A stretch of 25,110 nucleotides of DNA from positions 1-25,110 of the forward strand of contig KN892765.1 of NCBI GenBank assembly GCA_000934455.1, read 5' to 3'. The DNA comes from Apostichopus parvimensis (lineage: Eukaryota > Echinodermata > Holothuroidea > Aspidochirotida > Stichopodidae). Each line of letters begins with the position of its first letter. Position 1 is the first letter of the stretch. Below, in pieces: positions 1 through 10,900 of this stretch. The notes beneath the pieces are model-generated. The model worked only from the letters and a program-made list of their open reading frames with translations. It made no database searches and was not told the DNA's origin. The position numbers and the translations under genes are program-made.

Positions 1-3000
1 CTCGCGAAGCTGGAGTTGTAAGTGTTACTTGTTTTCTTTAAAATAGCAATTGTTTTCATTAGGTTTCCACATATTGGAAGATCCAGGGGATGTTGTATCA
101 AGCGGTTACATATATACGATAGAGTCCAATGTCAATCCGAGAATGGTGACCGAAATGTATATAGGCCTAGTGTAAGTCATCGGTTCTGCGAAATTTAGGC
201 CTACAGGCTACAGTTCACAGGAAGGCTTACAGTAGCTTTTTTGAGACCCTATCCGTGTTAGATCGTGGACGAACACCAGCTTACTTCAAGCCTTCTCTTT
301 TCGATAAGTGTTCAGAGGCTATAACGAGGCAGGGGTGTGAATTCGCTCCCATTCCGGCCATTGCCACAGCATCTGACCACTTTCTCAAATACTGAGGTAG
401 GCAAAGGCACCCCATGCCTTCATAGCCCTCTCACAACAGGAATTGAAAACCTGCCAGGTCTCATCCCACATGATCTTATGAAGTGTTAAGTGTGACTTCA
501 ATAACTTTTCAGTAACCATTCTTCATTACAGCTAGTGAGAGATGCATATAAGAAGGACAAAGCAGTGGAAAGCAAAAGCTGTGCTGTGGATCTGGTGACA
601 GAAACCGATACAAAAGTTGAGGAGCTTCTGATCAGCCGTTTAAGAAAAAAATATCCTACGCACAAGTAAGAAACTTTTTATTTGAAGTGTGAATATCTAT
701 TACTATGGTATTTAAAGGAAATTATAAAATTTCCAATTTTTTTTTATTCAAATAACTGTTTTCTATCAATGGCCTGGAGTCCCATAACAAGAATCAACAT
801 TAATAATGTACCAGATACATCGACGTGAATCAACTTCTGTGGTTGTGAATGTACAAACAATGTACAGATCTTGTTTGTACTTCAGTATTTGCTGTTTCAA
901 TGGCAATATATCATTTCATCCCCCAAAATTATTTTAAACCATTGAGGCTACTGACCTTGGTCTTTATGTTTCACAATGTTTTTTGGACTGATTTTTACTC
1001 TTTCATCTGCAGATTCATAGGAGAAGAGTCGACTGTCAGTGGTGAACCATGCTTATGGACAGACGATCCCACATGGATCATAGATCCAGTAGATGGTACT
1101 ATGAATTTTGTACACAGGTAGGAAGAAATGATCCCTCTCATTGGTGTGCACATGATTTTAAAGGTGGGGGTTGGATTCCAAGTTCCCACTGTCAGAGTTA
1201 GGTACGACACTAGGGGCAAGAACCTTTATGGACAAGTTGTAGGTGGATTGAAATTTTGATGAAAGAGCGGTGTGAATGTGGGGTTGTCAAATGAGTATCA
1301 CCAGGGGGGGGGGGGGAGGTCTTGGAGACCCCTCATAAAGAAAAGCAAAACTTATAGTTTAGAGGTCAAAGATTGCATTCTGAGGCATATTTAGAAAGAC
1401 TAAAAATTTAATTAGCTCTAAATGCAAGTTTGTGCAAATGAATTTTGAAAATATCTCCCAATTGATGCCCATTCGCCCCCCCACCCCCCCCCTCTTTGTC
1501 ATGCACGTTTTGTTTATTATGTATCTGTTACCTTGGTGATGACTGATCATTTACGTAGGGATTGTGTACCAATTATTTCTATCAAAATGGAATGTAGGAT
1601 TAAACAAAGTGAGTGATTTATGAGTGGTAATAGCTTCTGTTTTGTAGCCAGAACTGATGAGATAGTAATAGAATCTTCAACACACCTGGGCACTTCAGTC
1701 AGTCCTTTCATTTCACTTTGCTCCCACTTCACAGTGTTGAATGATGATTGAATGACTTACTGTTTATGTTGGTTTTCCATCAAAATGCCTGATTTCAAAC
1801 TTAAGGGCATAATTGGATATGATTTGGACTTTTGGAAGCAACCCAATTTTAATCAATAGTAAGTTGCAAATTGACCTTCCTAATTTGTTTAAGCATTGAT
1901 CAACACAAGGTTAATATTGTTTGTGTGTATTTACTTTGCTTTTCTTATTTTGGTGTAATCAGAGCAAAAATTCTAAAACTATTAGTCACTTTGACCTGCA
2001 ACGACCTGTTTTTTTCCAGATCCTAGAATAAATTTTCAGTATTTCCATGATAAGATTATTCCTTCTCATTTACTTTCTCTATAAACAGTTTTCCATTTGT
2101 AGGTATCTGTATCGGCTTGTCGATAAAGAAAGAAATAGTTGGAGGGGTGGTCTACAACCCAATCTATGATGAAATGTTCCAAGCAATCAAAGGCAAGGGT
2201 GCCTTCTGCAATAATAAACCAATTAAAGTCTCCAGTCAGAATGGTGAGTTTGCAGTAATATTTTATTCTTTTATCGATATCTAACATAGGAAACAAAACT
2301 TAATAACATACTGTATTCTGTAGCACTAATTAGGATCATCAAACTTTTCCTTTAATTGTGGCTATATCATTATAAATCCATGGAGAAGTGGTAAATAGTA
2401 GATTAGTAATTCATTTGGGTAGTGGGTAACCCAGGGTCCTAGAGCTAAAGGTTATTTCTTTACTATTCACCCCGTTCGAGAGGGGATAGTTTAATGAATC
2501 TACCTCTTCGACTATAAAATCAACCATACAAGAGGTCTGCCGATAAGTTAGAAAGAAACACTGAGAAGATCTGAACGATTAAGGATTTTGTTATCTCATT
2601 GGCATATTTTGTTGTTATGTACAGGACAAGTATTTTCAGAACAAAACTTCACTAAACGCAATGAGATTTGTTTCCCACATCTTCTTGATGATATTGGTCC
2701 TGACGATGTGCTTTCTGCACCGTTTCTTTTTTAGGCCCAGGCCCCTAAGGCTACAGGGCCCAGGGTTAACCCCCTCTCGACCCCCTGACCTCATCCCACT
2801 GTTTCTAGTGTTGAGTCTCCAGCAGATGATAATATCTTACACTACTAGCTATATTACATTTACTATCCATGTCCATTTCTATTATGTGATATGTCTACAC
2901 CAGTGGTAGCCCCGTTATGCAGAGTATGCATCCCCTACTGTGCTAAGCTAATGCTGTTTGCCAACATTGCAACGCATTATGTGGGCAGCAGCAGCTAGTA

Positions 3001-5141
3001 TAAAGCAACCATACCTAATTGTGAATTGCAAAGTTGTTCCCCAATTGCCTGTTTCCACACAAACCACTATGCAGTAGTGAGATCAGTTATACTCTGGTGT
3101 ACTGTCCTCCATTTTCTTTGCACCAGACAAATTGTCAATACTAACCCTACATTCATCTTGATTCTAACCTACGTGAAAAACTGGGAGTTTAAGTTAACAT
3201 TACTTTTAATTGATGTTATTTTCAAATGAAAGATATCTACTTTTTATTTGATGTTATTTTCAAATGAAAGATGTCTTTTTTCGAAACCCTACATTAATTA
3301 AGGTGACACCCTATCCTCCTTCAAAAATCGAATATATTTGACGGCATCCAAAGAAGAGAATTTTCTCTGCTATTTGATAATGCCCGGAAGAGAATTATGA
3401 ATTCCTATCAAGTTATAATTTCTACACATAAACTCCTATTCTTTGTTTAAATGTGTCTGTAATTTGTTTGCTATAACAGTTTTGCTTTCTTTTAATGGGT
3501 ACCTACTTGGATCTTCCATTTTGCATTGATTGTATCTCAATTGAGGAAAATAATCTAATATTACTGAAACCAGTGAAAGTGATGGATTGATACACATATA
3601 TATTGCATTGCATGTTACTACATGTTAAACCGACTATGTTTAATTCCAAGCTACCTACTGCAAGTTTATGTCTGGGTGAGTACTAGAAAATATTCAAACT
3701 TCCTATCACCATTCTTTCTTTCCATTTTCTCTTCAGATTTGAAATTGTCTCTTTTCATAACAGAGGTGGGTTTCAATAGCCAGGAAATGTTGGACGTGAA
3801 AGTTGCGAATTACAAGTCCCTGTTAGAAGCAGGTATAAGAGGGTAAGATTCGTTTGTAGTACTGCCAGATATGCTAGAAGACCAAAACTGGTCACCAACA
3901 TTGCCAGAGCATTGTTGAATACTCACAAGGATACTTAAATGTCTAGTTGGCAGATATAGTGGAGCCGGAGGGGAGGGGTGGGGGGGGGTACAAGGGGAAT
4001 ATGCCCCTTCTCCCCAGTTTTTTGAAAACTAGGTTCATTCCAGGAGAAAGGAGTGCAATTTTGTCAGATCCTCTGTGTAATTGTGTTAAAACACAAAGTG
4101 ACTAATTTGTTCATTTCATATGAAACATCATAAAGACTTTAGCAATAACTAGAGCAGTAGTGAAGGGTATGTCTTTCTCAAGCACATTACTTCCCTCGTT
4201 AACCTTGAATAAAGTTCAAGTATTTGACTAAAAATGACAGTGTGAGAGGGACAACAATATGATAATTCCTTTATAAATTTGTAGAAGGGTCCTCACGTAA
4301 CATCTCCTCTGTCAGAGGTTCTAATGATAATTTACCACCATTACAGGTTCAGGTCGTTAGGGTCTGCTGCCCTCAATATGTGTCACATTGCTAGAGGGAG
4401 TGCAGAGCTTTACTATGAGTATGGAATCCATTGCTGGGATATGGCTGCTGCATCCATCATAGTCACAGAGGCAGGAGGGGTAGTAATGGATACTACAGGT
4501 ATGTGACTGCATTGTTATAAATAGGCATTGTTCAGTGAATGCCACTTGCTTCCCTCCACCCTCCTTACGGTCTAAACGACGTTATACCTAACGATACTAA
4601 AGTACTAATATTGCCAAGCAACTACATCAACAGTGTCAGCACAACAGTGTCAGCTCATGTTGCAACATTGCAGCATACGTTACACAGCTGTTCCAGGCAA
4701 TTTCCCTCCAAGCTTGTGAGACGTGATATGCAGCCGTTATTTGGGTCTGCCAGTTCAAAAAAAGATTACATTTTCCCAAACCGTCACATATAGTGATGTG
4801 TACTACATGTGCACTTTCACTTTCATTAGCTTATCGTAAAAACAGCAAAAATTAACTTTCACCAGCAGGGAAATATATTTTCATCACAAAAAACAGGACA
4901 AACCCAATAAATAGGGACGTATGGTAACTCTATACTTGCCTCAAGTCTTCACAACCAATTTCCCCCTAACCCCTCCAACACCACCATCTAAAAGACACAT
5001 CCTCAATAGCCTTACGCCTCTTTATAATCACCAGGTGGTCCCTTGGACATCATGAACAGGAGATGTGTCGCTGCCAGCTCAGAGAGTCTTGTAAAAGAAT
5101 TTACAAAGCACGTAAAGCACCTCCAATTACAGAGAGACTAA
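1..5141 (+). CDS. IMPA1: Inositol monophosphatase (IMPA1/IMPA2 family), 5'-truncated, 7 exons
   Basis: Mg-dependent, lithium-sensitive phosphatase that releases free myo-inositol from inositol monophosphates in the cytosol, feeding phosphoinositide resynthesis. Coding exons: 1-17 (codons from base 3), 532-665, 1013-1117, 2089-2243, 3737-3842, 4347-4498 and 5035-5141 (TAA). All junctions are GT-AG and all phases agree, giving 257 residues. Human IMPA1 has 261 residues over the same span, so only about 16 N-terminal residues are missing, beyond the left edge. Visible motifs are a Lys equivalent to human K36, metal-binding FIGEES, the [12 protein letters not shown] signature, and [10 protein letters not shown] with the last metal Asp, followed by VTEAGG. 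The C-terminus ends LQLQRD, like the human protein. Oddities: the human Ser165 position aligns with Phe, WDVAGAG reads WDMAAAS, and NFVHR reads NFVHS. IMPA1 versus IMPA2 cannot be decided, because the invertebrate gene may predate that split. Confidence 0.95.
3211..3272. repeat. Short direct repeat, 24 bp x 2, in IMPA1 intron
   Basis: The 24-base word beginning TGATGTTATTTTC and ending AAAGAT occurs identically at 3211-3234 and 3249-3272, with a 38-bp period. It lies in the 1.5-kb intron between the exons ending at 2243 and starting at 3737. It looks like a recent local tandem duplication. Confidence 0.85.
3958..4030. repeat. G-rich fragment of a dispersed DNA-element-like repeat
   Basis: A purine block rich in G, including a run of eight, is followed by a small inverted motif GGGGAATATGCCCC and then CTTCTCCCC. 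The same style (G-run, short AT core, C-run) recurs at 14558-14590, 21763-21790 and 23860-24160. That suggests fragments of related non-autonomous elements. The boundaries are not resolved. Confidence 0.35.
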
Positions 5142-6030
5142 TAAATCAAGATGCAGCTGATGGCCAGGAAAGATATATCTGGTTGTTTATAGAAATTGTT
5201 TGTTTTTTTATTATTGTTTTTTTACTAGAATTTTGAATGGAACAGAACATGAGAAGCCTGTTAAATAGCATGTCATTCCTATTATGTAGCTCTTTACATT
5301 TGGCCGCTAATTACCAGCAAGTATGTCAAAAGTAACATTGCCATAAGCTCAGTATAAAATGTGCTACCAACGTTTTTCACCATATACTGATAATCGATGA
5401 GTGGTGAATGATTTCTGAAAAAGTTCATCAACAAAAAAACTTTCATATGCAACATATTTATTACAGGCAAAAGGAATTGAAACTTTTCATTTAATATTTG
5501 GTGTTATTTTATTCATTCCTTCAGTCTTTACATGCTCTAAAAGCGAGTCATCTTAAGTGAGATGTCTTCCATATTGGATGTTTAATCTTCAGATGATTAT
5601 CTCCATCTGGTCACCGATTCTTCTCATTAATTTCTATACGTGACAGTATGACTAATATTTATCTAATTAATACCTCCTCCTTTCAGTATTACTGTTATAT
5701 AACTTTTCCTTAACGTAAGTTTTAAGTTTGCCCAAAACTGGGGCCACCAATGGTGACCCCTCAGGATAGTTAGCACACCATGTAAAGCCCTTGTGTGTTA
5801 TTCTGTCTTTACATTGCACCATATGTTGTACTTTATTTGGTGTCGCACCATTAAATTATATCATCTTGCACCAAAAGGATGACATGCCAAAAGTATATCC
5901 CTTTGATTTCTAAAAGACAGGTCCATTATGTGAACTGTTATCTGACTGGAGTACTAATTACTAACTGTACTAATTGTTGTAACAAAATGTATTATTTATT
6001 ACTGTACTGTGGCATTGACACAGTATTAAT

Positions 6031-6036
6031 AATAAA
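6031..6036 (+). terminator. Candidate poly(A) signal for IMPA1
   Basis: Canonical AATAAA about 0.9 kb after the IMPA1 stop codon. The weaker ATTAAA at 5850-5855 is an alternative. No cleavage site can be read from sequence alone. Confidence 0.35.
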
Positions 6037-7298
6037 ATGGGACAGGGAATTTTAATTGATAAACAAAGTACACCAAACATAAGGCAAAATAGTCATTGTT
6101 ATCATTATAATTAAATGCTGTATTATTTTCTCATGGTATCACAAGTAGTGTGTTCTTTTTGTTACTGAAATATCCAAGAATTACTCTTAAGATTTGATAA
6201 CAATGATCAATAGCAGTGTTTAAGGTATTTTTTAAAGTAACAACTCAGTGAAAACATGTCTTTGCAAAAATCCTTAAAATTTCATATAAATTACTAAATT
6301 TTAGAGCATTTCAACATTAACCACTTCCTGTCTCATCTGTGATGTGAAACTCAAATACTTGAGAAACTGCTATGCACTGCACCTTCTTTTCCTTACCCCT
6401 CCCCCACCCCCAATCCCATCTGTCCACTTTCTGTAGTCCACTACTGTTGGTGTTAACCCCTTTCCTCAACCTCTCTCCATCAACTGCAACTTCCCATCAC
6501 CCTTCTCCCATCCCTTCTGGACCCACATTCCAAGTTCACTAATGTGATTTGTGCAACCTACAATACAAGTTCAATGGTTCAAATCGCTAGCAAGATCCGT
6601 CTGCTACATTTATCGTCACAACCACTTTCATCCTCAAGGTTATTGATAAATATGGCGATGGCTTGGTTTTTGGAAAAGAAATTAGCAGCAGGAATCAACT
6701 TAAAGTAGCCTTGCCGTTGCTTTCGATAATTAGGTCCCATAGCAATGTAGTTCTTTAGCTTGACTAGTCAAATTTCATGTCATATAATGATGTAAAAATG
6801 AAACATTGCCAAATATTCCAAGTTTCTTTCTGCCTATTATTATTATTCATACTCTACAAGAATAAATGTTTGAACAATAAAATATTGTATGCAAATATCA
6901 TTTATTACTTACATTATTTGCAGCGTTTATTTATACCGATTGTGACATTATTTCTGAGAAATACCCTATAGGTTTATTTAGACACCTGATCAAACAAAAA
7001 CAGCTGTTTTCAGGATTTAGAAGAGGGCAGGATAGAAAGGAAGAGCAATCTGCCCTCAAACCTTGCCACAATTTCACTGTAACATTGAAGTGAACATTCA
7101 TTAATGCTTTTAAAGATAATGGTGAGAAAAAAAATCAAACTTGCTTAGTACCTCTTATGGAAGTACAATGTGTACACCTCCTGTACAGGTCATATTGTAC
7201 TTATGGATATGATGTAGTGGAATACATCATCATCTCTAATATTAACAATATTCATTACTCATTAAATTAATGCATTAATGCCAACTAAAAGAAGAACA

Positions 7299-7304
7299 TT
7301 TATT
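7299..7304 (-). terminator. Candidate poly(A) signal for CIAPIN1
   Basis: TTTATT on the plus strand reads AATAAA on the minus strand, about 620 nt past the CIAPIN1 stop codon. It is the first canonical hexamer I find downstream of that stop. Confidence 0.4.
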
Positions 7305-7920
7305 TTAGACCTTGGAACACAACTGGTTTCCCCTATTGTGCAAATAAAAACATCCACATGTTTTTTTGTACAGAGCAGAGATAGATTCATCTGGAATATT
7401 TATAAATTACTTTGGGCAAATATCAGCTCAGCAAACAGTATCATTTATCTGGCACCATACGCTATGTATCAGTGACAAAATCTGATACACATTCTCATAG
7501 CACTGTATAGTGCTCTTTTGTACACAAGAATCTTGTTTTTTTCAGCCTAACCTTCAAATTTGTTATTCAACATGGTGAAATGCTTACATTATACCCTGAT
7601 GTATAACACATAATGATTAATACTACCTCAGTAAAGTTTCCCATGAAGGTTTCCTACTATACGGAAGTGTTATGATATCCTCCCACTACTTTGCTGTGAA
7701 CTCAAAGACAGTGAACCTTACATATCATACTTTCCATACTTTGTACCTAACAAAATGCCACAGATCTTAAAAGTACCACCCAACATGCAGGAAGAGAGTG
7801 GGCTGAAGGTCGTCTACTTAATAGAATGGTTGCCCATGGGGTTTGAAAAATGTATCTCTAACTCCACATTGACTCCCAAGTCCATATCGATGACATCCCT
7901 CTTTGCTGACAATCAACCTT

Positions 7921-10900
7921 CTATGCATCAGCATTCAACTGGCGGTTGCTAAGGGCAATCTTTTCACCGGGTTTGAAAGCAGGCATACCGAGGTATGGGC
8001 AACTGGCACATCGGAAGGCATCTCCAAGGTAACACTGTAGAAATAAGATGGAAATTGTGCTCATCAATGTGAAGATATCGAAAGGAAGTTGAAATAAACA
8101 ATGCACATGAAACAATAGTCCATAGTTTCTTGGAACACGTGAAATATGAAAACAATCAAATGAGTAATGATATCTTCACTGAGTATATTCTTAGCATACA
8201 TACATCTATAGGGGTACCTGTAAAGACCATTGTTTTTTTTCCTTCTTAGTAACATGGGTATTGAATGTGTCATAAACCTGGAATTACCGATAGGGGAATC
8301 TATACTGTGACGTCTTTTAGGATGGGGCATTAATTAACATCGATAGGGGACACAAAGAATAACGCATGTAGTCAGAAAAGTGGGTGCAGGAGGGTCTGTA
8401 TTCAGGTCACCACTGTTGTATGATAGACCGACCCCAATCATCATTACATATAAATGTACTGTAAACCTAACAGTATGTCACAAATATTGTCAATTCATAA
8501 AACACTTGAAACTTACACTTCCACATGCTGATGTTACTGGTTTTGTTTTTACAGGTTTGCTATCACCATTTGCAAGCTCTTCTGCTAGACCACAAGAACT
8601 GAAAAACAAGGGAGAGATAAACCAAACAGATGGTCATGAATTGTGGATGACAAGTCCGGTTAACCCCTCTGGCCAGAGTGATACCTATCCTGTCCCTCTT
8701 TATCATCTCTTTCAGATAAGTTAACTCTCTGCTTTTGCGTAGTTAATAGTTGTTGATAGCTCATCCAGCTTATAGACAATACTAAGTTACTTTTTAATTA
8801 CAATATGGTCAGCGCACAACTGTGTAGTTAACACTAATCATAGACTATACTAAGTTACTTTTTAATTACAATATGGTAGGGTACAACTGCGTAGTTAACA
8901 CTAATTATCCAGCATATAGACTATACGAAGTTACTTTTTTTAATTACAATATGGTAAGGGTACAACTGCTTCTCTGCTAGTAACCAACAACTATGCAGAA
9001 GTACACGGTCGCAAATACAAAATGATTTTTGATAGGCAAACTGTGTACAAATTAATGGTATCATCTTAATGCAAAATGTAGGCATAATGTGAATTTCACC
9101 AGAATCTGGACTTTTGTTTTTATAACAATTCAAACTGGCTTTGCTTTCCCTGATCTGTACTTGCACGGGTACATCTGTTTCAGTTTGTTTTGCAGAAAGA
9201 AATCCTTCTTCAGTTACCATGGCAACAAAATGTCAGGGCTCTCTCTAAAGAATCTACATTCAACTACAGATTTTTGCGACACAATCATGACAATCCATGA
9301 GATGTATTTTGATCGTAGGACAAATCGTTACATAAACTCACCAGTTTTTGCATGCCTTTTTCTTGCCAGGTCCACAATCAGCTGGAAAGGAAAACAAAAC
9401 AATAGAAAATTTTGAGAAAAACAACTTGTGTTTGGGTATGGTTCAAAGTTCTATCGGCATATTTTTAATTCTTAATTTGATTGTTCAGCGCGATGAACAC
9501 AATCCTTTTTCTGGATTTCAGGTCTTTAGAAATGTGTATTTACCTATTTTTATTTATGAGGACTAACGTATCAGTCGTATTATATTACTGAATCAATAGA
9601 TTGTAATATTATCTACTAAAAAATACTTGTGTTGATTAGATTATGTAGAAGTTAAATTGACAACTATGAACACTGTTTTCGATGGGGCAAAGGTAGTCTC
9701 ACAAGTAGACAGGGCGAACATTATGGCAAAAATTGAGATCATTTTCTGCTTGACCCTATAATACATCTCACGTCACATACGTGGAATGAATTTGTGAAGT
9801 AAATACAACATATTGGTAATATAGCAGGATATCTATGATGGGAGTGAAACAATTTGTAAAAGTGGTAATGTTTAACATAGAATCATGTAAACATAACACC
9901 ACGAAGGTATCTATATAAAATAGATTGCATCTGGATAGAAGTGCACTATAAACACAATCCACCGTCTACACTGGCCTTGACGTAAAGTTTAGAGAGCTGA
10001 AAATGAACCTTTTAAGGAGTCTGCGCTCGGTTTCAACAAATCTTCATCCTCTAATAGATCGTCTTCATCAATGATGTTCTAGCGAGCAAAATGAAAATTG
10101 TATAATTAATGATCAAAGAAAACCAGATTAGAACAAAATATTGACAAATATATAGCTTTATTGTCTTGGGATGATTACAAAATCAGTTTTGCTAAAACAA
10201 ATCCAACATGAACAGAAAATGATAAATCGGATGTAAGCCATTTTGAAAGATGAGGAAGGTACAGTACAAGCCATTCTACTGTCCCAACAAGCACATAATA
10301 GCTGCTGTGTAAAACAAGTGCATGCCGGTAAGAACATTACTAACTCTGTAGATTGTAACTGTTATAATTGCATTACAGCCAGTTTCACAAACTACCTCAT
10401 TTTGAAAACTGCACATGATGTTACAATGTTTAAGCGATGACCAGTTTTGGCAGTTACTTTATTTGACAAGAATATATTAAAACAACACTGCTCAATGTCA
10501 TATCTAAATTTTTATAAAAACAAAAAAACAGTTAAAAACCAGATAGGGTAGATTATCATATTTAATATTTAATGAGAACTAAAATAAAATATAGAATTAG
10601 ATAATCCAACCCTGAATATCACTTTATAATGACCTTTAATACTATTGCAATTACAATCACAGCCAACAAAAGGAAAGTTTGAAAATAAACTTAAAACATA
10701 AGAGAGACATACCAGATCATCGTCCCCCATGTCAGCAGATGACAACGTCCACACATTGGTCACATCAGGTGTCACTGTCTTTGTTTCTGATCAACAAAAG
10801 GTGAAAATTATGGAAAATGGTGATAATTTGGATACGAGGCAGCTTATTTTTCATGACTGTAATATTTATCATCTTTGTTTCGAACACTTTGTGATCTTTA

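Larger units (their letters stand above)
5142..7920. other. IMPA1 3'UTR / CIAPIN1 3'UTR and intergenic sequence (tail to tail)
   Basis: No coding exon recognised. For the plus-strand gene, candidate poly(A) signals are AATAAA at 5140-5145 (overlapping the stop, probably too early), ATTAAA at 5850-5855 and AATAAA at 6031-6036. For the minus-strand gene, AATAAA (plus strand TTTATT) occurs at 7299-7304, giving a 3'UTR of about 0.6 kb, and again at 6901-6906. A near-perfect 9-bp inverted repeat (GGGGCCACC ... GGTGACCCC) lies at about 5740-5760. Bases 6380-6530 are pyrimidine-rich low-complexity sequence. Confidence 0.6.

Noticed and set aside
8380..8724. 114-codon plus-strand open frame
   Set aside because: It overlaps CIAPIN1 exon 8 (8517-8598) on the opposite strand, which has conserved cysteines and correct phases. 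The plus-strand peptide has no recognisable motif.
8773..8969. CRISPR array
   Set aside because: Only three degenerate units without unique spacers, inside an intron of an animal gene; it is a plain tandem duplication.
9089..9566. Two overlapping plus-strand frames of 108 and 72 codons
   Set aside because: They lie antisense to CIAPIN1 intron sequence and its 40-nt exon, and show no domain or splice support.
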